Below are positions 1-6,831 of a DNA stretch of 41,233 nt, one piece after another (the first letter of the stretch is position 1; each line of letters begins with the position of its first letter). The translations under genes were made by a program, and so were the position numbers. The stretch is from Streptomyces fulvoviolaceus (GTDB lineage: Bacteria > Actinomycetota > Actinomycetes > Streptomycetales > Streptomycetaceae), in NCBI RefSeq assembly GCF_000718165.1, contig NZ_JOEY01000068.1, positions 1 through 41,233 on the forward strand, read 5' to 3'. The notes beneath the pieces were generated by a model. It did not search any database. It saw nothing but the letters and a program-made list of their open reading frames with translations, and had not been told where the DNA came from.

Positions 1-68
1 CGCCGGACGGGCTGAAAAAACTCAGCCCCTCCGGCGTTTGAGGAGCGGGGTCTGGGGCGGAGCCCCAG
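1..68. repeat. Streptomyces-type intergenic double hairpin
   Basis: Two adjacent stem-loops. The first pairs 1-15 with 22-36, with one C-C mismatch and an A-rich loop. The second pairs 52-58 with 62-68 around a 3-base loop. The text around the second hairpin (GGAGCGGGGTCTGGGGCGG) resembles an element I recall downstream of many Streptomyces genes. It lies just past the stop of the TetR gene on the minus strand, so a terminator role is plausible. Confidence 0.6.
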
Positions 69-105
69 AAGGATGGGACGGGTAGGGGCGGCGGGGGCGC
101 AAACG

Positions 106-738
106 TCACGTGCCTGGGCCGGCTGACGAGGTCAGGCCCAGGAGTAGCACCCTTGTGAAGCTGCGTACCCATTCCGCGTCCGCCGGTTCCGCGCTTACCA
201 GGGTGCGGTGGACCACCGCACCCGCTACCACGTCGAAGATCAGGTCCACCGTGCGGGCTGCCTCGGTGGGGTCCGGCTCCGGGGGGAGTTCGCCGCGGGT
301 CTGGGCGCGCTCGCGGCCCTCCAGGACCAGGCGCTTCTGGCGTTCCACGATGGAGGCACGGATGCGTTCGCGCAGGGCGTCGTCGCGCGTCGCCTCCGCG
401 ACCACCGCCATCAGGCCGTTCCGCGCCGCCGGGCGGGCCAGGATCGCCGCGAACTGGAGGACCACGCCCTCGATGTCGGCGGCGAGGGTGCCGCGGTCGG
501 GGAGTTCGAGTTCGTCGAAGAGTTCGGCGACCGCGTCGACCACCAGCTCGTTCTTGCCGGCCCAGCGGCGGTAGAGGGTCGTCTTCGCCACCCCCGCCCT
601 GGCGGCCACGTCTCCCAGCGTGAGCTTCGACCAGCCCAGCTCCACCAGCGCCTCCCGCGTGGCCGCCAGGATCGCGGCGTCCGCGGCGGCGCTCCGAGGG
701 CGCCCTGTGGCACGTGGGGCGGGAGTGCGGCTCTGCAT
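106..738 (-). CDS. TetR/AcrR family transcriptional regulator
   Basis: A 210-residue TetR-type repressor. The N-terminal helix-turn-helix spans about residues 18-65 (core LTLGDVAARAGVAKTTLYRRW, residues 39-59). The C-terminal helical domain would bind an unknown ligand. I placed the start at ATG 738 (MQSRTPAPRA) because the upstream part of the open frame, to 951, is not regulator-like and runs through the intergenic dyad. It is divergent from the thioredoxin/TPR gene at 942. A 17-bp perfect dyad at 822-838 between them is a likely operator for this protein. The regulated target is uncertain: such repressors often control efflux pumps, but none is adjacent. Confidence 0.85.
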   Translation of the reverse strand: MQSRTPAPRATGRPRSAAADAAILAATREALVELGWSKLTLGDVAARAGVAKTTLYRRWAGKNELVVDAVAELFDELELPDRGTLAADIEGVVLQFAAILARPAARNGLMAVVAEATRDDALRERIRASIVERQKRLVLEGRERAQTRGELPPEPDPTEAARTVDLIFDVVAGAVVHRTLVSAEPADAEWVRSFTRVLLLGLTSSAGPGT

Positions 739-821
739 CCCACGACCATAACCGGCGGTTCCCGTGAGGCCGTGAGGGAGATCACCGGGGAGTGGTGGCA
801 GGGAGGCACTCGGTGCCATTA

Positions 822-838
822 CGCTACGACCCGTAGCG
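822..838. promoter_or_regulatory. Putative TetR operator dyad
   Basis: Perfect inverted repeat CGCTACG-ACC-CGTAGCG in the divergent region, 84 bases upstream of the TetR start and about 104 upstream of the thioredoxin/TPR start. Dyads of this size and position are typical TetR-family autoregulatory operators. Assigning it to the neighbouring regulator is inference. Confidence 0.6.
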
Positions 839-941
839 AAACCACTGGTGCAGGGTGGGGACCCGGCGCCGAACGCATGAGAGCACGACCGGCTTTCACA
901 ACGCTTTTCGCAGACGTGGGCGGACGGGGGAGGATAGACGC

Positions 942-1922
942 ATGCAGCCACGGAACATGTCCATGAGCGGAGTCGTCGACCTCGCCGCGGTGAAGGCGGC
1001 CCAGGAGGCCAAGGCGAAGGCGGAGCAGGCGCGCGCCGACGCGGCCCGGCAGGGCGGCGGCACGGGCGCCGTCTCCCCGGCCGATCTCGTCATCGACGTC
1101 GACGAGGCCGGGTTCGAACGCGATGTCCTGCAGCGCTCCACCGAGGTCCCGGTCGTCATCGACTTCTGGGCCGAGTGGTGCGAGCCCTGCAAGCAGTTGA
1201 GCCCGGTGCTGGAGCAGCTCGCCGTCGAGTACAACGGACGCTTCCTCCTCGCCAAGATCGACGTCGACGCCAACCAGATGTTGATGCAGCAGTTCGGGGT
1301 GCAGGGCATCCCGGCCGTGTTCGCCGTCGTCGCCGGGCAGGCCCTGCCGCTCTTCCAGGGTGCCGCCGGTCTGGAGCAGATCCGGCAGACCCTGGACCAG
1401 TTGGTGCAGGTGGCCGAGCAGCGCTTCGGGCTGACCGGTCTGACCGTCGACCCCGACGCCGAGCCGGGTGCCGCGCCGGCCGAGGCTCCCGAGATGCCGG
1501 CCGGGCCGTACGACGCGCTCCTCGAAGCCGCCGTACAGGCGTTGGACGCGGGGGACTTCGGCGGTGCCGTCCAGGCGTACAAGAACGTGCTGAGCGACGA
1601 CCCGGGCAACTCGGAGGCCAAACTGGGCCTCGCCCAGGCCGAGTTGCTCCAGCGGGTGCAGGGCGCGGATCCGCAGCAGGTGCGCAGGGACGCGGCCGAC
1701 CGGCCGGGCGACGCGCAGGCGCAGATCGCCGCCGCCGACCTGGATCTGGTGGGCGGACACGTGGAGGACGCGTTCGGGCGGCTCATCGACGCCGTGCGGC
1801 GTACGGCGGGCGAGGACCGGGACGCCGTACGACTGCGGCTGCTGGAGCTTTTCGAGGTGGTCGGCGCCGACGATCCGCGGGTGACGGCGGCCCGACGGGC
1901 GCTTGCCCGCGCCCTGTTCTAG
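942..1922 (+). CDS. YbbN/CnoX-like thioredoxin-TPR co-chaperone
   Basis: A 326-residue cytoplasmic protein. A short Ala/Lys/Gln-rich N-terminal region (about residues 15-40) leads into a thioredoxin fold (about 50-155) with active site WCEPC (Cys80, Cys83). A C-terminal TPR-like helical region (about 175-320) follows. This is the layout of YbbN/CnoX, which in E. coli links thioredoxin-type chemistry to chaperone delivery. Many YbbN proteins have lost one active-site cysteine; both are kept here, so redox activity is possible. The start ATG 942 is supported by a GGGGGAGGA-type site just upstream; the frame stays open back to 855 without a convincing site. Confidence 0.88.
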   Translation: MQPRNMSMSGVVDLAAVKAAQEAKAKAEQARADAARQGGGTGAVSPADLVIDVDEAGFERDVLQRSTEVPVVIDFWAEWCEPCKQLSPVLEQLAVEYNGRFLLAKIDVDANQMLMQQFGVQGIPAVFAVVAGQALPLFQGAAGLEQIRQTLDQLVQVAEQRFGLTGLTVDPDAEPGAAPAEAPEMPAGPYDALLEAAVQALDAGDFGGAVQAYKNVLSDDPGNSEAKLGLAQAELLQRVQGADPQQVRRDAADRPGDAQAQIAAADLDLVGGHVEDAFGRLIDAVRRTAGEDRDAVRLRLLELFEVVGADDPRVTAARRALARALF

Positions 1923-2020
1923 GCAGGAGCCCCGACCGGGGCAGAAGCCCCGTTCTGACCAGTCGCTAAACGCAACGGCATGTGGTGCCGGAGTGAAAGA
2001 TTTGCCGACGGAGTGTCACT

Positions 2021-2058
2021 GCGGCCGCGCTTTACCAAATCTTGGTAATCGCGGCCGC
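2021..2058. promoter_or_regulatory. Nested palindrome flanked by GCGGCCGC
   Basis: The core is a perfect 17-base dyad, TTACCAA-ATC-TTGGTAA (2032-2048). It is flanked by identical self-palindromic octamers GCGGCCGC at 2021-2028 and 2051-2058, giving a nearly symmetric 38-base element. It looks like a strong protein-binding site upstream of the DUF6230 operon. The regulator is unknown. Confidence 0.5.
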
Positions 2059-2060
2059 TG

Positions 2061-2073
2061 TTACTGCAAGTAA
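2061..2073. promoter_or_regulatory. TTACT-N3-AGTAA dyad
   Basis: Perfect inverted repeat TTACT-GCA-AGTAA immediately after the nested palindrome. A related dyad, GTTACT-ACCC-AGTAAC, lies at 2189-2204. The shared TTACT/AGTAA half-sites suggest two copies of one operator. Confidence 0.45.
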
Positions 2074-2188
2074 GTTACGGGCGTTGATCTGTCGGTTTCT
2101 GTCCATCGATCAACAGCTTTGTCCGCCCCCCTGGTGACACCCAGCGTTGCCGACCGAGACCAGTGGGTCGTTGTTCGGTTATCCGGCC

Positions 2189-2204
2189 GTTACTACCCAG
2201 TAAC
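2189..2204. promoter_or_regulatory. GTTACT-N4-AGTAAC dyad
   Basis: Perfect 16-base inverted repeat with the same TTACT/AGTAA half-sites as 2061-2073, centred about 130 bases further downstream. Two such sites could allow repression or looping over the DUF6230 promoter. That is inference. Confidence 0.45.
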
Positions 2205-2313
2205 GAAGCCCCTTGTGCGGGCGGCGAGAATGCACCACGATCGGCGACGCTCGGTCCATTCCCGCACCCCGACAGCCGGTTGGGTCGCGGGATTCCCTGG
2301 GTCCCCACCGAGT

Positions 2314-2340
2314 AGAGCCGGCGGCAGTGGCGCCGGCTCT
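2314..2340 (+). promoter_or_regulatory. Strong leader hairpin before the DUF6230 gene
   Basis: A perfect 10-bp stem, AGAGCCGGCG (2314-2323) with CGCCGGCTCT (2331-2340), closes a 7-base loop. It sits about 245 bases before the DUF6230 start. A weak T-containing tail follows, so it could be an attenuator, an mRNA-stability element, or the terminator of the upstream gene. Confidence 0.4.
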
Positions 2341-2585
2341 TGGGCAGGGGGGTCTTCGCTCATCCGGCGAAGCCTGTCCAGCAAGGTTGTGCGTGATGCG
2401 TGTCAGGCGCGACCAGTGGTTGTCGCTCGGGGGTGATCGCCGGTGATTCGGGTGCGGTTCGCGCCACCGAGTACAGGCGCTCTCCTTCCCGAGGACGTAG
2501 CACTTCTCCCATCCCTGCCCGGCTGAGCCGTCAAGTACGACAGGGCAGTCAGGGCCAGGAGATGTACGTCCGAGAAGGAGGAAAT

Positions 2586-3218
2586 ATGGAGTCCCAGGTG
2601 CGTGGCGGGACGAGATGGAAGCGGTTCGCTGTGGTGATGGTGCCCAGCGTCGCCGCCACGGCAGCGATAGGTGTCGCCCTCGCGCAGGGCGCTCTCGCCG
2701 CGTCGTTCAGTGTGTCGGGACAGTCGTTCAAGGTCTCGGCGGACAAGCTCGTCGGTACGGGCTTCTCCCAGTACGGGGCCATTGACTCGGGGTACACCCT
2801 CGACGGCAAGAAGACGGCGCACCCGGTCGCGGTCTCGGCGTTCAAGAACGCCTCGATCACGAACATGTGCCAGTCCGTGGTCACCCCGAACATCCCGCTC
2901 ATCGGTTCGGTCAGCCTCATCCTGAAGGCCGGCGGTGGCGGTACGCCGGTCGAGGCCGACAACCTGTACATCGACGTCGAGGACCTCGCGGCCGACGCGA
3001 CGTTCAAGAACATCGAGATCGGTGTCGCCGGCAAGGACCTCAGCAAGGGTCCCGGCATCAAGAGCGGTGACACGGCGAACCCCTACGGGTTCGCCCAGCA
3101 GGCAGACTCGGCCACGCTGACCGACGTGAAGCAGACGGCGTGGGCCACCACTGCCGGAACCTTCAAGCTCAGCGGGCTGAAGATGTCGCTGTCGACGGGT
3201 GTCAAGGAGTGCTACTAA
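2586..3218 (+). CDS. DUF6230 family exported protein
   Basis: A 210-residue protein of unknown function that matches my recollection of DUF6230 proteins (older annotations called some cholesterol esterase, without support). A basic N-terminus (WKR, residues 11-13) and hydrophobic helix (14-37) end in an AxA-type site (GALA-AS), so it is probably exported. The mature part begins SFSVSGQSFKVSADKL and is beta-rich. Two cysteines, in NMCQS and at the C-terminal KECY, could form a disulphide. ATG 2586 is preceded by AAGGAGG (2575-2581), a very strong ribosome site. It is first of three co-directional genes and no catalytic motif is visible. Confidence 0.85.
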   Translation: MESQVRGGTRWKRFAVVMVPSVAATAAIGVALAQGALAASFSVSGQSFKVSADKLVGTGFSQYGAIDSGYTLDGKKTAHPVAVSAFKNASITNMCQSVVTPNIPLIGSVSLILKAGGGGTPVEADNLYIDVEDLAADATFKNIEIGVAGKDLSKGPGIKSGDTANPYGFAQQADSATLTDVKQTAWATTAGTFKLSGLKMSLSTGVKECY

Positions 3219-3335
3219 GCACTCTCTGACGGGCGGGGGAGCCGTTGGCGCCCCCGCCCGTCCACTTGAGGCCCGGACTTTCACAAGCTGCACAACTCAC
3301 CACCACAGCAAAGCCGTATCAGGGAGCTGTTTTCC

Positions 3336-3893
3336 ATGAGCGCCGAGACCCCTGCAGTACCCGGCAAGTTCGCCCGCCGGCGGCTGCAGTTCCGTGCCTG
3401 GCGGGGCGAGAGGCCGTTCTGGGCAGGTCTGTTCATCCTGCTCGGCGGATTTCCCATCGCCTACTTCCCGTACGCGAACCTCCAGATCGGTCACCTCACG
3501 CTGGCGATGGCCACCACCGCCGGTGCCGGGTCGCTGATCATCGGTGTGCTGCTCGGCGTACTGGGTGTCAGCCTCTGGTTCCAGAAGCACGTCCGCACCT
3601 TCGCGGGCGTCGCGGCGATCCTGCTGGCGCTGGTGTCCATCCCCGTGTCCAACCTCGGCGGCTTCCTCATCGGCTTCCTGTTCGCGCTCATCGGTGGCGC
3701 GATGGCGGTGGCCTGGGCGCCGGGTGCGCCGCCGGAGCCGCAGCCGGCGCGGGAGGCCACGACGGGAACCGGTGACGCGCCCTACAGCACGGACCCGGAC
3801 ACCACGATCCTCAAGCCTGTGGTGGGCGAGCCGAACGATCTGTCAGGAACGAGCCCGGCGAACGGGGCGAACGGGAGGCACAGTGCCGGCTGA
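3336..3893 (+). CDS. DUF6114 family integral membrane protein
   Basis: A 185-residue membrane protein whose order after DUF6230 fits DUF6114. A short basic N-terminus (FARRRLQFRAWRGERPFW) leads into about four hydrophobic segments (roughly 29-50, 57-84, 92-110, 113-132). A hydrophilic Pro/Glu/Thr-rich tail of about 50 residues follows. No catalytic motif is visible. It begins 117 bases after the DUF6230 stop with AGGGAG upstream of ATG 3336, and its last 11 bases overlap the next gene, so translation of those two is coupled. A membrane anchor or export partner for the flanking exported proteins is possible, but this is inference. Confidence 0.85.
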   Translation: MSAETPAVPGKFARRRLQFRAWRGERPFWAGLFILLGGFPIAYFPYANLQIGHLTLAMATTAGAGSLIIGVLLGVLGVSLWFQKHVRTFAGVAAILLALVSIPVSNLGGFLIGFLFALIGGAMAVAWAPGAPPEPQPAREATTGTGDAPYSTDPDTTILKPVVGEPNDLSGTSPANGANGRHSAG

Positions 3894-5187
3894 CGAGGTG
3901 ACCCACGGGACTGACGTGGACGCGTCCCGTGTGAGATCCGGGCCGCGCCACGCGGCACCCAAGAAGCCGCTGTTCACCAGGTTCCACATGCCGGCCGGCA
4001 AGGCGATGGCCCTGGCGGCGATGCCGACCGCCGTCCTCATGGGAATGGGGTTCACGTCGACGTTCGCGAGCGCCGACGAGCAGCCCACGTCGAAGAGCCT
4101 GACGGCCGACGAGTACAAGGACTGCGTCACGGCGCTGGAGGGCGACGCCTCGGCGTCGGCCAGCCCGTCGGCGTCCGCCTCGGACGACGCGTCGGAGGAC
4201 TCCGCCGCGGACGAGTCGGCGACCCCGACCCCGTCGGCCTCCGCGGACGACTCGGACTCGGACTCGGGTGATTCCTCATCGTCGGATTCAGGTTCCGACG
4301 ACGAGGCCACGCCCACGCCGTCCGCTTCGGCTTCGGCGAGCAAGGAGGAGTCGTCGTCCGACGACACCGCCACGGCGAGCCCCTCGGCGTCCGCGAGCGA
4401 CGACGGCAACCTGCTGACGGACATCGGCGACGCGCTCACCGGCATCTTCACGGGCGGCAGTACGACCGAGAGCGCGAGCCCCTCGGCGTCCGCGTCCGCC
4501 TCGGCGAGCCCGGAGAGCGAGAGCGCGTCCGACACCGTCAAGGACACGACCGAGAAGCTCACCGACACGGTCGACGACACCGTGAAGGACACGACCGACA
4601 CGGCGTCCAAGGCGGCCGAGGACACCACCAAGGCCGTCGAGGACACGACGAAGGCGGTCGAGGACGCGGCGTCGGCCGCGGCCACCCCGAGCCCGTCGGC
4701 GAGCTCCACCACGGACGCGGACGACTGCCCGGTCGCCACGGACGACGTGGGCGACGTGGACAACACGACGCTCGTGGCGGACAACGCCTGGACCCTGGAG
4801 GCCAGTTCGCTGCTCCTGAAGGGCGCCGACTACCAGGGCGTCGTCGAGGTCAAGACCGCGAGCGGCAAGACCAAGAAGGTGCTGAAGTACGTCATCTCCG
4901 ACGGCACCGACATCGGTGACCTGCACCAGATCGTCACCGAGAACGGCAAGACGTACCACGTGCAGGCGGGCAAGGGCACGACGTCCACGATCCGCGACGG
5001 CAAGACGACGATGTACACGGAGAGCATCTCCGGCAACCTGCTGGGGCTGATCCCGATCACGTTCAGCCCGGAGAGCCCGCCGCCGCTGAACATCCCGCTG
5101 ATCTACTTCACCAACGTGACGGTGAAGCAGGCCGCCCAGATGGGCGGAACCCTGCACGTCCCCGAGATGCACCAGTACAGCGACTAG
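3883..5187 (+). CDS. Exported low-complexity Ser/Ala/Asp protein with DUF6230-like C-terminus
   Basis: A 434-residue protein of unknown function. Start GTG 3883 is chosen for GGGAGG at 3873-3878 and the 11-base overlap with the DUF6114 gene; the frame is open further upstream, but only as a shadow of that gene. Residues 1-40 are basic and lead to a hydrophobic segment (AMALAAMPTAVLMGMGFTSTF) ending near ASADEQ, a signal peptide or anchor. About residues 85-285 are a Ser/Ala/Asp/Pro linker rich in SASASPSAS-type runs, then Thr/Asp/Lys repeats (DTTKAVEDTTKAVED). The last 145 or so residues form a folded domain ending MHQYSD whose pattern recalls DUF6230. The acidic linker could span the cell wall. 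Confidence 0.8.
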   Translation: MPADEVTHGTDVDASRVRSGPRHAAPKKPLFTRFHMPAGKAMALAAMPTAVLMGMGFTSTFASADEQPTSKSLTADEYKDCVTALEGDASASASPSASASDDASEDSAADESATPTPSASADDSDSDSGDSSSSDSGSDDEATPTPSASASASKEESSSDDTATASPSASASDDGNLLTDIGDALTGIFTGGSTTESASPSASASASASPESESASDTVKDTTEKLTDTVDDTVKDTTDTASKAAEDTTKAVEDTTKAVEDAASAAATPSPSASSTTDADDCPVATDDVGDVDNTTLVADNAWTLEASSLLLKGADYQGVVEVKTASGKTKKVLKYVISDGTDIGDLHQIVTENGKTYHVQAGKGTTSTIRDGKTTMYTESISGNLLGLIPITFSPESPPPLNIPLIYFTNVTVKQAAQMGGTLHVPEMHQYSD

Positions 5188-5232
5188 GGCCCTGTAAAGC
5201 CCGCACAAGCCCGTTCGGGAGCCGCACACAGC

Positions 5233-5267
5233 CTGAGGGCGCCCCCTTCTCCAGGGGGCGCCCTCAG
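5233..5267. terminator. Bidirectional hairpin terminator
   Basis: A perfect 14-bp stem pairs 5233-5246 (CTGAGGGCGCCCCC) with 5254-5267 around a 7-base loop. It lies between convergent genes, the low-complexity protein ending at 5187 and pyruvate kinase ending at 5308. An outer imperfect repeat (GGGCCCTGTAAAG near 5190 and CTTTACAGGCCC near 5282) encloses it. Confidence 0.8.
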
Positions 5268-5307
5268 CGCCGTACAAGGGCCTTTACAGGCCCGTCAGTT
5301 GTTGCCC

Positions 5308-6741
5308 TCAGCTGTTGCCCTCGGCTCCACCCAGGTGGTGGACCCGGACCATGTTGGTGGTGCCGGGGACGCCGGGGGGCGAGCCGGCGGTGATGATGAC
5401 GATCTCGCCCGGGTTGAAGCGGTTGAGCTTCGTGATCTCCTGGTCGACCAGGTCGACCATCTCGTCGGTGCTGTTCACGAACGGCACGACGTGGGACTCG
5501 ACGCCCCAGCTGAGCGCCAGCTGGTTGCGGGTGCTCTCCAGGGTGGTGAAGGCGATGATCGGCTGCGAGGCGCGGTAGCGCGACAGGCGGCGGGCGGTGT
5601 CGCCGGACTGGGTGAAGGCCACCAGGCCCCGGCCGCCGAGGAAGTCGGCGATCTCGCACGCGGCACGGGCGACCGAACCACCCTGCGTACGCGGCTTCTT
5701 GCCCGGGACGAGGGGCTGCAGGCCCTTCGACATCAGCTCTTCCTCGGCCGCGGTGACGATCTTCGACATCGTCTTCACGGTCTCGATCGGATACGCGCCG
5801 ACCGAGGACTCCGCCGACAGCATGACCGCGTCCGCGCCGTCCAGGATCGCGTTGGCCACGTCGGAGGCCTCGGCGCGGGTCGGGCGGGAGTTGGTGATCA
5901 TCGACTCCATCATCTGGGTCGCCACGATCACCGGCTTGGCGTTGCGGCGGCACAGCTCGATGAGGCGCTTCTGCACCATGGGGACCTTCTCGAGCGGGTA
6001 CTCGACGGCCAGGTCGCCACGGGCCACCATGACGGCGTCGAACGCCATCACGACGTCCTCCATGTTGTCCACCGCCTGCGGCTTCTCCACCTTGGCGATG
6101 ACGGGGACCCGGCGGCCCTCCTCGTCCATCACCTTGTGGACGTCGGCCACGTCCTTGGCGTCCCGCACGAAGGACAGCGCGACCATGTCGCAGCCCATGC
6201 GCAGCGCGAAGCGCAGGTCATCGACGTCCTTCTCGGACAGCGCCGGGACGTTCACGGCCGCGCCGGGCAGGTTGATGCCCTTGTGGTCGGAGACGACACC
6301 GCCCTCGATGACGATCGTCTTGACCCGCGGACCCTCGACGTCCAGGACCTTCAGCTCGACGTTGCCGTCGTTGATGAGGATCTGGTCGCCGCGGTCGACG
6401 TCACCGGGCAGGCCCTTGTAGGTCGTTCCGCAGATGGTCTTGTCGCCGGGGACGTCCTCGATGGTGATGACGAACTCGTCACCCCGCTCCAGCTCGACCG
6501 GACCCTCGGCGAAGGTCTCCAGACGGATCTTCGGGCCCTGCAGGTCGGCGAGGACACCGATGGCCCGGCCGGTCTCCTTGGCGGCGGCCCGGAGCCGGTC
6601 GTAGCGGCCCTGGTGCTCGGCGTGGGTGCCGTGGCTGAAGTTGAAGCGGGCCACGTTCATGCCGGCTTCGATCAGGGACACGAGCATCTCGTGGGAGTCG
6701 ACCGCGGGGCCGAGAGTACAGACGATTTTCGAACGGCGCAT
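5308..6741 (-). CDS. pyk: Pyruvate kinase
   Basis: Catalyses phosphoenolpyruvate + ADP to pyruvate + ATP, the last step of glycolysis. The 477-residue length is normal. MRRSKIVCTLGPA is the classic N-terminus; ARFNFSHG, LADLQGPKIR and the metal/PEP-binding AKVEKPQAVDNM and VMVARGDLAVE motifs follow in order. The C-terminal allosteric domain is complete. By position it corresponds to one of two pyruvate kinases known in S. coelicolor (Pyk2, SCO5423). It ends at a convergent terminator and starts 90 bases downstream of ackA, probably with its own promoter (see 6749-6783). Confidence 0.96.
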   Translation of the reverse strand: MRRSKIVCTLGPAVDSHEMLVSLIEAGMNVARFNFSHGTHAEHQGRYDRLRAAAKETGRAIGVLADLQGPKIRLETFAEGPVELERGDEFVITIEDVPGDKTICGTTYKGLPGDVDRGDQILINDGNVELKVLDVEGPRVKTIVIEGGVVSDHKGINLPGAAVNVPALSEKDVDDLRFALRMGCDMVALSFVRDAKDVADVHKVMDEEGRRVPVIAKVEKPQAVDNMEDVVMAFDAVMVARGDLAVEYPLEKVPMVQKRLIELCRRNAKPVIVATQMMESMITNSRPTRAEASDVANAILDGADAVMLSAESSVGAYPIETVKTMSKIVTAAEEELMSKGLQPLVPGKKPRTQGGSVARAACEIADFLGGRGLVAFTQSGDTARRLSRYRASQPIIAFTTLESTRNQLALSWGVESHVVPFVNSTDEMVDLVDQEITKLNRFNPGEIVIITAGSPPGVPGTTNMVRVHHLGGAEGNS

Positions 6742-6748
6742 GGGGGCG

Positions 6749-6783
6749 ATCCTATCGGTTTGTTTCGCTACGGAATATTCCGT
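6749..6783 (-). promoter_or_regulatory. pyk promoter candidate with palindromic site
   Basis: Reading towards pyk, a TAGGAT -10-like hexamer (6754-6749) ends 7 bases before the A of ATG 6741, so the transcript could start at or next to the start codon. A perfect 14-base palindrome, ACGGAATATTCCGT (6770-6783), covers the expected -35 position. AGGAT could instead serve as a ribosome site, so leaderless translation is only a possibility. Confidence 0.4.
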
Positions 6784-6831
6784 CTGGTGGAAGATACAAA
6801 TGGGCGGAGCGGTGCTCAGCTGGGTTACCGC

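Larger units (their letters stand above)
1923..2585. other. Long dyad-rich leader upstream of the DUF6230 gene
   Basis: A 663-base non-coding stretch. It holds four dyads described separately (2021-2058, 2061-2073, 2189-2204 and hairpin 2314-2340) and an inverted repeat GTTGATC (2083-2089) / GATCAAC (2108-2114). The part at 2030-2210 is AT-richer than its surroundings, as expected for promoter DNA. Short open frames on either strand lack ribosome sites and look spurious. The length suggests a promoter far upstream with a long 5' leader. Confidence 0.5.

Noticed and set aside
2075..2308. 77-codon minus-strand frame in the DUF6230 leader
   Set aside because: No ribosome site or recognisable protein features, and it runs through the dyad region.
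1923..2585. c-di-AMP (ydaO) riboswitch before the DUF6230 gene
   Set aside because: I could not find the conserved core motifs; only simple dyads and one hairpin are visible.
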